A DNA stretch of 64,000 bases from Haematococcus lacustris (Eukaryota > Chlorophyta > Chlorophyceae > Chlamydomonadales > Haematococcaceae): assembly GCA_030144725.1 (NCBI GenBank), contig JASKMD010000019.1, forward strand, positions 5,941,739-6,005,738. The letters are read 5' to 3'. The notes under the pieces were generated by a model. That model had not been told where the DNA came from and searched no databases. It saw nothing but the letters and a program-made list of their open reading frames with translations. Positions 35,401 to 46,027 of the stretch are shown in pieces (the first letter of the stretch is position 1; every line of letters starts with the position of its first letter). A program made the position numbers and the translations under genes.

Positions 35401-37397
35401 GGGCCAGGGCCAGGGCCAGGGCCAGGGCCAGGGCCAGGGCCAGGGCCAGGGCCAGGGCCGGGGCCTATGGTACGAGGGTGTCTGTGGTGCTGCCCGCTGG
35501 TTTAGGCCCTGGAAGCTGGATGCGGAGGAGGACGGGCCCAGCCCTAGCTGTGAGAACCCGTGGGGTCAGCCAGACGAGTCCAAGGTAACCCCTCCATGAC
35601 GGCTACGTCACCATGACACCATGACTAGCCATGACGTCATGCAGGCATTGCATGGGCACCGAGTTTCTACGTGAAAGCGCATGTGCCGCTGAGCACAGTA
35701 TGCCGAGCCAGCTAAGCTGAGAGGGGCTGCAGCTTAGAGCAGCACCGAGGGATGGACACGCGCCGCTGTGAGCTGACACTCGCTCTGGCCTGTTGTTATA
35801 GCTGTAGGTAGTAGGATGGGAGCGTCAGGGGCGTGTGGCTAGAGGCTGTGTGAGACAGTGACCATCCGCACAAACTTTCACATCACACGCAACTGAGCTT
35901 TGGATGTTCTGAAGTTCAGAATGTTGAGGAGGTGTGAGACAGTGACCAGGGCTCTGCACCAGGGGCCAGCCTGCTCCCCCTCCTGTCCTCCCTGACAGCG
36001 CCTGGCAGTGCTCCACACTAGGGCGGCACACCAGGGGCCAGCCTCCTCCCCTCCCCTCTCCTCCCCCCACCCTGCCTGACAGCCCCTGGGTGTGTGGGTG
36101 CAGGAGGAGGAGGAGGTGGACGGCCCCCTAGCCTCCCAGTCGACCTGCACTGCAGACAGCGCTGACGCCGCAGGTGAGCTGCAGCCCACCACTCCCCACA
36201 CCTCACTGTCTGGGATGCTAGGCTCTGCTCACCGCAGGCCCCCTCTCCAGCCCCCACGCTGCTGTGCCTGCCCAAGCTGTTCATGGTCAGCAGCCTGGAC
36301 CCTACTGCCACCGCCTGCACCCCGCACCGCCTGCACCCATCAACCCTGCCGCTGCCTGCCCCAGTCCGCCCCACGCTGCCCCACGCTGCCCGCCCCGCCC
36401 CGGTCCACCGTCCCACCCCACCCAGGGTAGCAGTGGAGCCTTTGATGTCCACCTGATGTCACCTTGCCGAACCGCCTCGCCCCACCTTGCTCGCATGCTC
36501 CGGCCGAGGTCCCGCCCCGCCTGCTTCACCCGCTCCTGCTTGTCCACATGCAGGCATGCACCACGCACTGCCATGGTGGATCTGTGAGCGCAGGCATGAA
36601 GCCCGCTGCTGGCCTGGCTGCTCTGGAAGCTTACCAGGATCTGAGGCAGCGGCAGAAGGGCGGGGCGGGAGCGCGGCTGGAGTATGACGCCGTCAAGGTG
36701 GGGCGAGGCGGGTGGGCAAGGTGGTAGCAGAGGGCATGGAAGGGCTTTACTGCTCCTCTGCCTCCCTTTTGCCAGCTGTTTGCGCTCCTGCTGCCCTCCT
36801 TCCTTCATTTCTCCTGTACTCCTCCTCTCCTGCCCCCCATCCTTCCCACCTCCCGGCCTCTCAGCCTTCCCTTCTCCCATCCTTCCCCCCCACCTTCCTC
36901 CCGCCTTCCCAACCAGAGTCCACTAGAAACAGGTGCTGGCCACCCCTCTCCTCCAGTCACCCTGCATGTGTGTCACTGCTGTGTGCAGGTGGGAGCCACG
37001 TATGCCGCAGCCCCAGCTGGGCCCGAGGAGGAGGAGGAGGGTGTGGAGCAGGTCGCAGCGACCAAGGGTCCCAGGGGAGGCGGGGTGTGCCAGGCTGCCG
37101 GTGAGAGCTGAGTGGGTGGGGTGTGCAAGGTCTGGTCTTCTTGTCTGCCACCCACACCCACACCCTCCTATACCCCCACACCCACACCCTCCCCTGCCCT
37201 CACTCCCACACTCACACTCACCCACCCACCCTTGTCCATGATCACACTGCGCTACTGCCATGCTGTGTGCTGCAGGCAAGGCGGGCAGCAGGCCCTCCAC
37301 ACATCAACCTCTGCCCGTGTACCCGCTGCTGGTGCTCATCAACTGCGCCTCCTTCTTCTGCTACGGCGGCCTCATGGCGCTGTCTCGCGCTGCGTAG
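30327..37397 (+). CDS. Unrecognised multi-pass membrane protein gene (partial model)
   Basis: Secure exon chains are: 31023-31093, 31293-31434, 31821-31876; then, after an unresolved middle, pieces at ~32,767-32,951 and ~33,463-33,565; then ~35,165-35,300, ~35,506-35,586, ~36,103-36,171, ~36,597-36,698, ~36,989-37,097 and ~37,276-37,397 (TAG stop). A likely N-terminal exon is 30327-30568. Hydrophobic segments include [56 protein letters not shown] and a C-terminal [20 protein letters not shown], implying several membrane passes. The region near 35.5-37.1 kb encodes an acidic soluble loop. The intron after 31,434 seems to begin with GC (CAG|GCAAGC). I do not recognise the family and the exon order between 31.9 and 35.1 kb is incomplete. 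Confidence 0.55.
31213..31240. repeat. GATCT pentamer microsatellite
   Basis: Four to five tandem TGATC units, intronic. Confidence 0.8.
32021..32155. repeat. CTG-rich trinucleotide tract
   Basis: Interrupted CTG/CTGC repeats (runs at 32,025-32,040 and 32,062-32,120) within the membrane-protein gene, probably intronic. Confidence 0.85.
32341..32413. repeat. CAG trinucleotide repeat (~23 units)
   Basis: Nearly pure CAG run, preceded by GGGCG. It is open in all forward frames (Ser, Gln or Ala). Whether it is exonic is unclear. Confidence 0.95.
33802..35134. repeat. Perfect CCCCCA hexamer array, ~222 copies
   Basis: About 1,333 bp of CCCCCA with no visible interruption. The complement TGGGGG is strongly G-quadruplex prone and resembles a telomeric repeat in composition, though it is not the usual algal telomere unit. 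It lies in an intron of the membrane-protein gene and makes long false frames (poly-Pro, Pro-Thr, Pro-His; Gly-Trp or Gly-Val on the other strand). Confidence 0.99.
35374..35462. repeat. GGGCCA hexamer array (~14 copies)
   Basis: Tandem GGCCAG units about 240 bp after the CCCCCA array, in the next intron. Confidence 0.97.
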
Positions 37398-38626
37398 CGA
37401 TGCTGCTGCCCGGACAGTCGAGGGTGAGGGGTGATGGGTGAGGGCGGGCAGTGCCCTGGCCCACAGAGTAGGACCTGGTGAAGATGGTGGGGCTCTTTGT
37501 CAGGCAATAGAAGAAGAAGAAGGAAAAGTCTTCACAGGTGCTCACTGGCGCGCATCAAGGGATGAGCTTCCGCCTGGAAGGGGTGTGGCCTGCCCCCACC
37601 ACCCAGCAAAGGAAGAGGCAAACCATCTATCCTTCCTGGCTTCGCCAGACATGCAAGAGTTTTGCCAGGCATACTCCATGCACACTAAGCTGGACACCAG
37701 GCACTATCAACACTGTTTCTCACTGGGGTAATGATCCACACCTCCGCTGCTGCCATCATTGCATCGTGATTCACAGCGGGTCACAGAAGAGGACTCCCCA
37801 TGCATGCATCACAAGAGACATCCCATGCATTCGTCACAAGATAATTCTTCATGCATTCCTCACGAGGAGCAGCTACTGCGTGGAAACAGGTGTTGTGCGA
37901 CGAGGTGTGTGCCTGGTATGTTGCGTATGCCAAGTTGCATGTGTGTTGGTGGCAGGGGGCAGTCCGCTGGGGTGCCTGGTGTTGGCTGCCCTAGGCTGAG
38001 GTGTGCAAGAGCCTGGCGCCCTTGCTGCAGGGTGGTTGACCAATTGGGATGCCATGTCCAAGTGAAGTGTACCTAGCTGGGCTCGCATGTTGCGCTGCCT
38101 GGTTTGCAACATATAAGCTTTGTTGATGTCTTGTTCGCGTCATCGCCACGATGTACCACAGGTGGCCAGCCTTTAAGTGCTAGGCTGGCATGTTGACTAG
38201 AAGCTACGTCTTTCGTCGTTGGAATCAGTGTTGGAAAGCGTTTATAGAGCGGCTGTGTTGAGAAGGTTGGTGATAGTGTTGGTCAACGGGAGATATAGTG
38301 TTGGTCAACGGGGGAGGGGGGCGGTTACGGGATTGGGGAACCTCAAATATACTAGATAACCGCCTTGACCTCGCGCACTATGCGAACTAATGGTCTCGTC
38401 CTCAGCTCTGCTACCATACATCCCTCGGCTACGCCTCGGCATGTGTGTCCGCGCCACCTCAGCCTCGGCCATTATTTTCGCATAATGCTCTCGGACCGCC
38501 AATTATCTACTACATAGCACTGGGGGGGTGCCAGCGTCGAGAGAAACAGAGGCCTTTGCGTCCGCCGAATCTCCTTGCGCCCAATGTCTGGTAAACATCC
38601 GGCGTGGCGTTGTTGCCTACCTCACC
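37398..38626. other. Intergenic region downstream of membrane-protein gene
   Basis: No supported exon. TAGTGTTGGTCAACGGG is directly repeated at about 38,273 and 38,296. Confidence 0.45.
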
Positions 38627-39364
38627 TCAGCTCCAACTCGATGCCCAATCGTCCTTCTTCTTTTGTTTCCCCACCCCCTTTTTGAGCCCCCGCGGCTCGC
38701 GCCCCCGTGGCGAGGGTGTTGAGCGGACAGGCTGCTGCTCCACCTCATCGTCGCTGTCCTCGTCATCATCCACAATCACTTGCTCACTAACAACGACAGC
38801 CCGTGGCAGCAAAGCTGTCTTTGAGGCCTTCGATGTCAGCTGGGGAGCTGAGTCTTCCACGCTCTGGCCCGGAGTCCAGAGCTGGCCAAGGGCCAGCGGT
38901 GCACTGTCAAGCAAAGACGACAACACGCGATCGTCCTCCATGTCGGTAATGGGGGGTTCACGCCGTATAGGAGGCGCAGCGGTGAGCGCTGTGGGCTGCG
39001 AGCGCTGCTCGTCGGCGCTTTGCTCGCCCAGCACTTCTGCCATTCGTTCCTCCCAGACGCGTGGATCGACGAGAGACAGCCAATGCGGTGCAAACAGGCA
39101 TACCGGTGAGAGCGGTCGCGTGGGCGCCAGTCCCACTTCGGCCTTTGGAGGCTCCAAGGGAGTGCGCATTTGCCGCAAGCTTGTTGTGATTTTATACTGG
39201 TACTCCGGCTGCGTCGGCTGCCAGTGCGCCGGTGTTGGCAGCACGTAGGATGCCGGCCCCGCTTCCTCCAAAGCCGCGAGTGGCAGGCCCGTGGCGGCTG
39301 CGGCAGCGGCTGACGGAGCTGCCAACGCAAGGGCTGAGCCTGCACGGCACCGCCACCAGGACAT
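38627..39364 (-). CDS. Hypothetical protein, 245 aa, acidic then basic C-terminus
   Basis: A single open frame from ATG at 39,364 to a stop at 38,627. The N-terminus is Ala-rich. Residues ~190-245 hold an acidic run (VDDDEDSDDEVEQ) followed by a Lys/Arg-rich segment (GLKKGVGKQKKKDD), like nuclear or DNA-associated proteins. No domain is recognised. It is next to AT-rich repeat DNA and a hAT element, so it may be a transposon-encoded accessory ORF or the last exon of a longer gene. The overlapping opposite-strand frame (38,604-39,248) is a shadow. Confidence 0.4.
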   Translation of the reverse strand: MSWWRCRAGSALALAAPSAAAAAATGLPLAALEEAGPASYVLPTPAHWQPTQPEYQYKITTSLRQMRTPLEPPKAEVGLAPTRPLSPVCLFAPHWLSLVDPRVWEERMAEVLGEQSADEQRSQPTALTAAPPIRREPPITDMEDDRVLSSLLDSAPLALGQLWTPGQSVEDSAPQLTSKASKTALLPRAVVVSEQVIVDDDEDSDDEVEQQPVRSTPSPRGREPRGLKKGVGKQKKKDDWASSWS

Positions 39365-39479
39365 ACAGGGTTAGCCTGCGAATGAATCCCGGTCACCTGG
39401 GCTTCAAGGAGGCAGAAGCAGACGAGGGAAGCAAAAAAAGCAGAGCAGACGCAGAAGACAAGAAGTCACCCACTCAGGC

Positions 39480-39990
39480 AAATTAGTAACATCATTTTTT
39501 GATTTTCGGCCTGAGATTTGCTACATAGCCCGGTAATGTGATTGTAAGAATGGGGTTTGAACGAAAATTCACAAGTATGCGTGGTTGGTGAGATATCGCT
39601 GTAGTGATGAATTATACCACTCGGTGTGGTGCAGTACTGCACAATGGGGTGTAATGAGGTAGTGCACTAGTTACAAGTGCTGTACTACACCATGAGAAGT
39701 TAATGAGATTCTAAGGAACAACAACCTCCAAACCATTAAAATACTAATGAATTACCAACATAACTACTTTATTCCATCATAATACTACTAGACTGAATAT
39801 GGTAAAGTTTTCCACGCTGAGATTTGGTGCAACGCTGCAGCATTAGGTATGGTGCAGTACTGCACTGCAAGGAGTAGCTTAAAGAAGGGATAACTAAATA
39901 ATGATTATATAACTCAGGTATTTCACTAATTACTACGATACTTTTCACGATGTTGGTGGCCATGGAACAAAAGTCTCATTCCGAGGCGAA
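39480..39990. repeat. AT-rich island with repeated GTGCAGTACTGCAC palindromes
   Basis: The palindrome GTGCAGTACTGCAC occurs at about 39,631 and 39,850, with related half-sites between. The base composition is far more AT-rich than the flanks, suggesting an undefined mobile element or relic. Confidence 0.5.
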
Positions 39991-40411
39991 TCGTTGACAA
40001 AAAACACCCCCTCAAGATCGCTAGTTGTGCACTAATTTGCGTGTGTGCCACTGTCGGCTATTGATAGCCTACTGAGCTCCTCAGCTACAGGAACATTATA
40101 GCTCACCCCAGCCCCATCACACTCAGGCACTCTTGACTTAGCCTCGACCCACATCCACATTGGCGCCAGCAAGCCATGACACACACCCGGATGCTAAGGC
40201 ACCTTATTGAGCTCTTCAGCTACAGGAGGAGCGGCTGGAACATCAGGGAGCAGGAAGATGCTGTGGAACTAAGGGGTGAGGGTGGACCGACACAGCAGCC
40301 TTCCTGGCCCCATGACAGCTGCAGACCAGTGATGGGCGATTGGGTAATAATGTAATAAGTTGGTAATAATCTAGCGCCAAAAACAGCAAAGTCGAAAATG
40401 TTGTCCTCAAA

Positions 40412-40738
40412 ATGAGTGAATTTCATTACTTCGGTAATAGCTCCACCGCCCGTCGGTACTCCGCTTATTACTTATTACAGCTCAGCGAGTTCTGCAAGGC
40501 GGCCACACTGCTAATTGTGACAGTCCCAGGCTCAGTGGAGGAGGAGCGCTCCTTTTCTGCCATGAACTTCATCAAGGACGAGAGGCGCAACCGCCTCAGT
40601 GCCAACCTGTCGAGCACTTTGCATGTGTACCTTGACAAGACCTTCACCCTAAAGACGTTCCCCTACAAAGAGGCCCTTGATTACTGGATGGCTGGGGCAC
40701 CTGCCAAGGGCCGTGACCTAGGGCACAGCGGCTAGGGC
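40412..40738 (+). pseudogene. hAT transposase C-terminal (hATC dimerisation) fragment
   Basis: About 107 codons, ending with TAG. It contains VPGSVEEERSFSAMNFIKDE and a following ERRNRLS-type segment, the conserved hATC signature. The BED zinc finger and the catalytic core are absent, so it cannot be an active transposase. The first ~20 codons come from the element's 5' end. It might still dimerise with full-length transposase (inference). Confidence 0.93.
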
Positions 40739-40890
40739 TACAGCCCAGCCTGTTGCATGCAAACCCACTAGGGCTAGGGTGTGGGCTACAGCCCAGCCCT
40801 GTTGCATGCTGACCCACTAGGGCTAGGGTGTGGGGCTACAGCCCAGCCTGTTGCATGCTGACCCCATAGGGCTGGGGTGTGGGGCTATGT
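40735..40890. repeat. ~50-bp minisatellite inside the hAT element
   Basis: Three units containing GGGCTACAGCCCAGCCTGTT and CCACTAGGGCTAGGGTGTG. The unit contains a small palindrome GGGCTACAGCCC. Confidence 0.9.
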
Positions 40891-41550
40891 TGGATATATT
40901 TGCATCCAGGTCTACAAGGGAGTATGCTGTATTGATATAGATTAAGTTGGCATTTGTTGCGATTTTAAAAAAATCAAGAAACTAATTGATTTCAAATTAC
41001 ATACTAAAAGTGATAAAGAATCCCTGTTTTGATCCCTTTATTACTCTGAGTAATACGTCTTTGGCGAATCGCCCATCACTGCTGCAGACCCTTCATGTCA
41101 CCCACCCACATGCCAGGCTACATGCTTGTATGCCCATCTACCTACTCACGCACCCACCCGCCCAACCTGCCCGCCCACCCTCATATCCCACTGTGGTTTA
41201 ACACGAGGGATCCTAGACAGGCAACAGGAGCTACCTAGCAGTCACACCAGCAGGCAGCAGCGCCATGAGGCAAGGGGGCAGTCAGGCACAGCCAGCGCTA
41301 GCCAGGGACCCACTGTGGTGAGTGAGCATGCGCAGCGTGGTCTGCTTGCATGACCCATAGCGCAGGATGATGGCCTCACGGCACGCCTGGGTTGCCTTAC
41401 GCGCCCTGGTCTCAGTGGAGCGGTACAGCTGCCTTGTCTACACACCAAACACCACCGGCAGCAGCAGAAGCACCACTATCAACAGTAGCACCAGGACCAC
41501 CCACACACCTGCCACCACTGACATAAGCAGTAGCACCACGGTTCCTGTTG

Positions 41551-41838
41551 CCCCTGCCCCTGCCCCTGCCCCTGCCCCTGCCCCTGCCCCTGCCCCTGCC
41601 CCTGCCCCTGCCCCTGCCCCTGCCCCTGCCCCTGCCCCTGCCCCTGCCCCTGCCCCTGCCCCTGCCCCTGCCCCTGCCCCTGCCCCTGCCCCTGCCCCTG
41701 CCCCTGCCCCTGCCCCTGCCCCTGCCCCTGCCCCTGCCCCTGCCCCTGCCCCTGCCCCTGCCCCTGCCCCTGCCCCTGCCCCTGCCCCTGCCCCTGCCCC
41801 TGCCCCTGCCCCTGCCCCTGCCCCTGCCCCTGCCCCTG
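41551..41838. repeat. CCCCTG hexamer array, 48 copies
   Basis: 288 bp of perfect CCCCTG. It makes false Pro-Ala, Pro-Leu and Gly-Gln frames. It lies between the hAT element and the 3' end of the SET gene. Confidence 0.98.
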
Positions 41839-42083
41839 TCTACCCTCCCTAACAGACAAGCCAGCCATTCCCTGTCAGCCTCCAGGCAAGGCCATGCCCC
41901 CCCTGCTCCCTAACTCACACAATGCAGAGTCTGGGTGCCTGTGCGTTAGTGCTAGGGAATGGTACTCAACTCATGCCATGCCACTCTGCTGCTGTTCAGC
42001 ATGGCAGCCTTGCATAGCAGCCTCATCCTGGGCCTGACACCGCTGAACAACTTGTGCTGGACTGGTGAACCCTGCCCTTGACC

Positions 42084-45000
42084 CTAACCCCATCCACCCA
42101 GTAGGAACTTGTTGCAGGCTGGCCCACCCCTGCATGAGCAAGGCACCCAGGGGGGAAGCATGGCTGCCGCCGCACCCACCACATGGGCCACCCTGGCCCG
42201 AGCCAACACAGTCTCCATGCAGCCGGGCAGCACCGCCTCCAGCACCACACTGGCCGTCTCCAGGTCCACCAGGGAGGCTGGTGAGCAGGGGGACAGCAGC
42301 TCCCTGCAGCCAGGGGCCAGGGGCAGGGAGGAGGGGGAGGGGCAGGGCAGGGGGAGGGGGGAGGGGGGAGGGGGGAGGGGAGATGGGCGAGGCTGAGGGG
42401 CAGGGCGACTGGTGCATCCCAAGCCTGACGGGGCAAGGGAAGTGTGGGATGGTGTGCCTTGTACCAGCGCTTGCTATCCTTTCCTGCGATGGAGTACCTA
42501 GTGACTGGTGGTGGGAGCTGTGCCCAAGCCCGGGCTGTGCACCTGCTTTCTTTCACCAGCTGCAGCAACTCACCAAACTGTTGCTACACTACTACAACAC
42601 CCGCAGACCAAGTGCTTCACACAGGGGAGGGGCCGGCTCTTGCTATCCTAAGAGGAGGTAGTCAGGGGGGGCGAGGACTACACTGCTACAGTACCCTGCA
42701 GGCCAAGTGGGAGGGAAGCGGGGTAAAGGAGAAGCGGGGGAGGGGGCAGGGAGAGGGGGAGGAGCAGGGGGAGGGGGAGGGCCCCCTTCCTGCCCCTCCT
42801 CCCCTTCCTCCCCCTCCTTCCCTCTGCCCCCTCCACCGCCGACATCCCCTCCTTTCAGCCCCCCCTGACTCACCTGAGTGTGGCAATGAGCTCATACAAG
42901 GGGTGCACCCCCCCCAGCAGCTGCACCATCAGGGTCCTGTCAGACTCCAACTCTGAGCTTCCCTCAAAGGCCTGGTGTGAGGGGCACAGGGTCAGGGGCA
43001 CAGGGTCAGGGTCAACCCATGCCTGAAGGCCCAGCTGCAGCTGCTGTTCTGCCCAGGGTGATCTGAACTGGCAATGGGGATCCTGATGTCTCCCTCCCTG
43101 CCCCCTGCCCTCAACAGCAAGCGGGTGGTGCTAGGCAGGTGCAGCTGCTGGTGGGCCACACAAGAAGCCTGTGCCCAAGCCCCTCCAGCCTGCTTTCCTT
43201 CCCCAGTTGCAGCATCGACCCGCCATGGTGGCATCCAGCAGTGGCAGAGCACACTAACAAGGGCCAGAGCTCCTGCAGCATCCCACCTAAACAGCTCTAA
43301 ACAACAGCTCTTAACTCCCACTCCAGCTAAGCCCTTACTCCTACTCCCTTGTGACCTCCTCGCCTTACAACAGCTCATCCACTACTCTATCCCCTCTCCT
43401 GCCCTCCCTCTCACTGAGTTTGCTACCACTCATACGTCACACCCCACCCCTCACACCCCACACGTCACCCCATGCCCCTGGCAAAATGTGACCTCACTGT
43501 GTGCAGCTGGTCCCTAAGACTGCAGGCGTACTCTCCCAGCTGCCAGGCTGACTCCCTGCCCTCCTCAGTTAGCCAGCCATAAGGAGGCAGCTGGGCAGGG
43601 CCCTGTCCTTGACCCCCCTCACTCGCTGCCCCACCCCCCTGCACCCCCTTCATTGCAGCACCCCGTCTGCGCCTGGTCTGGGGCTGCTGCTTGGGTGGGG
43701 CTGGCGCTGGAGGGGGCAGGCGCACATGGTTGCGCAGTAGTGTGAAAAACTGAGTGTCCAATTCCTGTGTAAGCTCATGCACCTGCAGGACATAGGCATG
43801 CAGTGTGATGGAGGAGTGACCCAGGGGTGTGATGGAGGAGTGACCCAGGGGTGTGATGGAGGAGTGACCCAGGGGTGTGATGGAGAAGTAACCCAGGGGT
43901 GTGATGGCGTGACCCAAGGGTGGGATGGAGGAGTGACGCAGGGGTGTGAGGGATCAGGAATAGGAGCAGAAGCAGCGGCAGCCGTAGTAGCAGAGGTAGG
44001 AGGTGAGAGGGTCACACCTGCATGAGTGCCGGCTGCAGCTCCTCCATGCGAGCTTCACGCCGGCAGCGTGGACACTCACACCTTGCAGACACATCACAAC
44101 GCCCCTGAGCCTACTGAGTCTGTCAGGCGCATGCCAGGCCCACCGCAAGTCAACCAAGCTAAACGAAGGGTTTTCGCATGCCTTCTATATAGCCAGGTCA
44201 AGGTCGGGGGTAGTGAGGGTCACAATGGTTTGCCACAGACCCAGACATCGTGGATGGAGCAATACTGCTTCTCACCAACCAGGCAATGTCAGGAGGACAA
44301 GGCAGTGGAACATGAAAGAAAAAGAAGGAAAGCAAGAGTTATCCTCCGCATGCGACATGCACATAAGGACAAATCCTGACGCCCCTTGCACCAGGCACCA
44401 TCAGGCTTCCCTGCCGCATTAGGCAACCTGCCTCACCAGAAGCCCCAGCGTTGCCTAAGTTGGAGCCGCCTGGCCATCAGGGGCTGGCAGGCGCCACGGG
44501 TGCCCAGGTAGTTGAGTGTCAGCTCATCCCCTGAGTACACAGAGGCAGTGGTCCTGCACGACAGAGGGTTGGTGGCAGGGGCTGTGGAGGGCCCCAGGTG
44601 GCAGGGGCTGTGCATTCATGTTGGTGGCAGGGGCTGTGGAGGGGTCAGGTGGCAGGGTCAATATCAATATGATATCAGACATTTCGCAATACATAATTCC
44701 ACAACTGCCTTGCATTGAGGGCACCAATCATCCAGCCCCTGACTGCCCCCCTGCGACCAACCAACTTCCCGCCAACCAACACCCCCCACCTGCAACCCTC
44801 CATCCAACTGTCTACCAACCAACGCCCCTGTAGCCCCCAGGTCTCCTCCCCCTGCCTCACCGAGCCACCACGACCCTTACCTGATGACCAGGCGGCCCCC
44901 GATGCAGCAGGCGCTGGTGTTGGGCGCGCAGGAGTGGTTCAGGAGAGCAGCCTCCGGCCACAGCCCCGTCACGACCTGGGTTGCCTCATCCCTGCGGGAG

Positions 45001-45992
45001 TCAGGTGGCAGAAGCTGCTTGGTGCCCGACCAGGTGGGGTGGGTCTGCCATAAGAGTCATGCACATGCTGCTGCTGCTGCTCAGTGGAGCCTGGCCCCAT
45101 CCCTGGTGCTGGTCAGACACGTGTTCGCACGACTTAACAACAGAAAGAAAGACACCGCCCTCGCCGTCGGGCGTGCATTAAGGGAGGAGAGTAGCCTTGG
45201 GGCAAACCCTCGCTACCCTCCCTCTAGGCCCGTGTTCGAATCCTACCTGCAGCGGGCCAGGACCGGGTCTGTGCTGGGTAGTGTGATGGTGTTGAAGCGC
45301 AAGACACGAGCCAGCTCCTCCAGACTCAGTTCAGGCACCTCCTCCTGCCCCTCCCCCTCTCCCCACACCTCATGGGGCAGCATCAAGCTCTGCCACATCG
45401 GGTCTACGTCACTGCTGCTGCTGCTGCTGCTGCCCGCCCCATCTCCCCCGTGCCACTGCTGGGGTCGCCAGCTGCCCAGCTCACGCATTTGGTCACTCCC
45501 TCTCACCCTCACTGCTCCAGCCACGCCAGGGCCACCCGGAAACTGTTGGGCACCCCCAGCATGGGCAGCACCCCCACTGCCACCCCCCCCGCTGCCACTG
45601 CTCCTGCTGCCGCCCCCGCCCCACCCACTGCCATGCTGGCTGCTGGTATGACTAGAGGCAGCGATGAGGCCAGTAGGCAGGGCCCCAGGCTCAGCAGCAG
45701 TGGGAGCGCTAGTAGTGGAGAAGCAGAGCGCAGCCAGGGCCAGGCGGGGGGTGCTGGTAGGGGCGAGGCAGAGCTGCAGGTCCACCAGGGCAGTCAGCAG
45801 CTGAGGTGCAGCCCAGGCCTCAACAGCTGGGGCAGCAACCGGGGCCTCCTCCTCCTCCCTGAGCCCCTGAGCCCCCTGCACCTTCCTCCCCCCAGCTGCT
45901 GCTGCTGCCCCAGCCCCTGACCCTGTTCTTGCTACCACCATCCCGGAACCTTTTGACCCTTCAAGGTTGCCCCTGAGCTGATTAAGCATTCG

Positions 45993-46027
<35 letters not shown>

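Larger units (their letters stand above)
40327..41081 (+). mobile_element. Internally deleted hAT transposon with 8-bp target duplication
   Basis: Terminal inverted repeats CAGTGATGGGCGATT at both ends. The 8-bp direct repeat CTGCAGAC lies at 40,319-40,326 and 41,082-41,089, the hAT hallmark. Inside is only the C-terminal dimerisation part of a hAT transposase, a three-unit ~50-bp minisatellite and an AT-rich 3' end. At 755 bp it is far shorter than an autonomous hAT, so it must be mobilised in trans. Confidence 0.96.

Noticed and set aside
33663..35599. Very long open frames (poly-Pro, Pro-Thr, Pro-His; Gly-Trp, Gly-Val on the other strand)
   Set aside because: They are produced in all frames by a stop-free CCCCCA repeat in an intron. 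The real exon after it starts near 35,165.
41367..41913. Pro-Ala, Pro-Leu and Gly-Gln frames
   Set aside because: Stop-free CCCCTG repeat without splice or domain support.
45160..45246. tRNA gene (B-box-like GTTCGAATCC)
   Set aside because: No acceptor or T-stem pairing closes correctly and no consistent A box lies at the right place; better explained as a SINE-like repeat.
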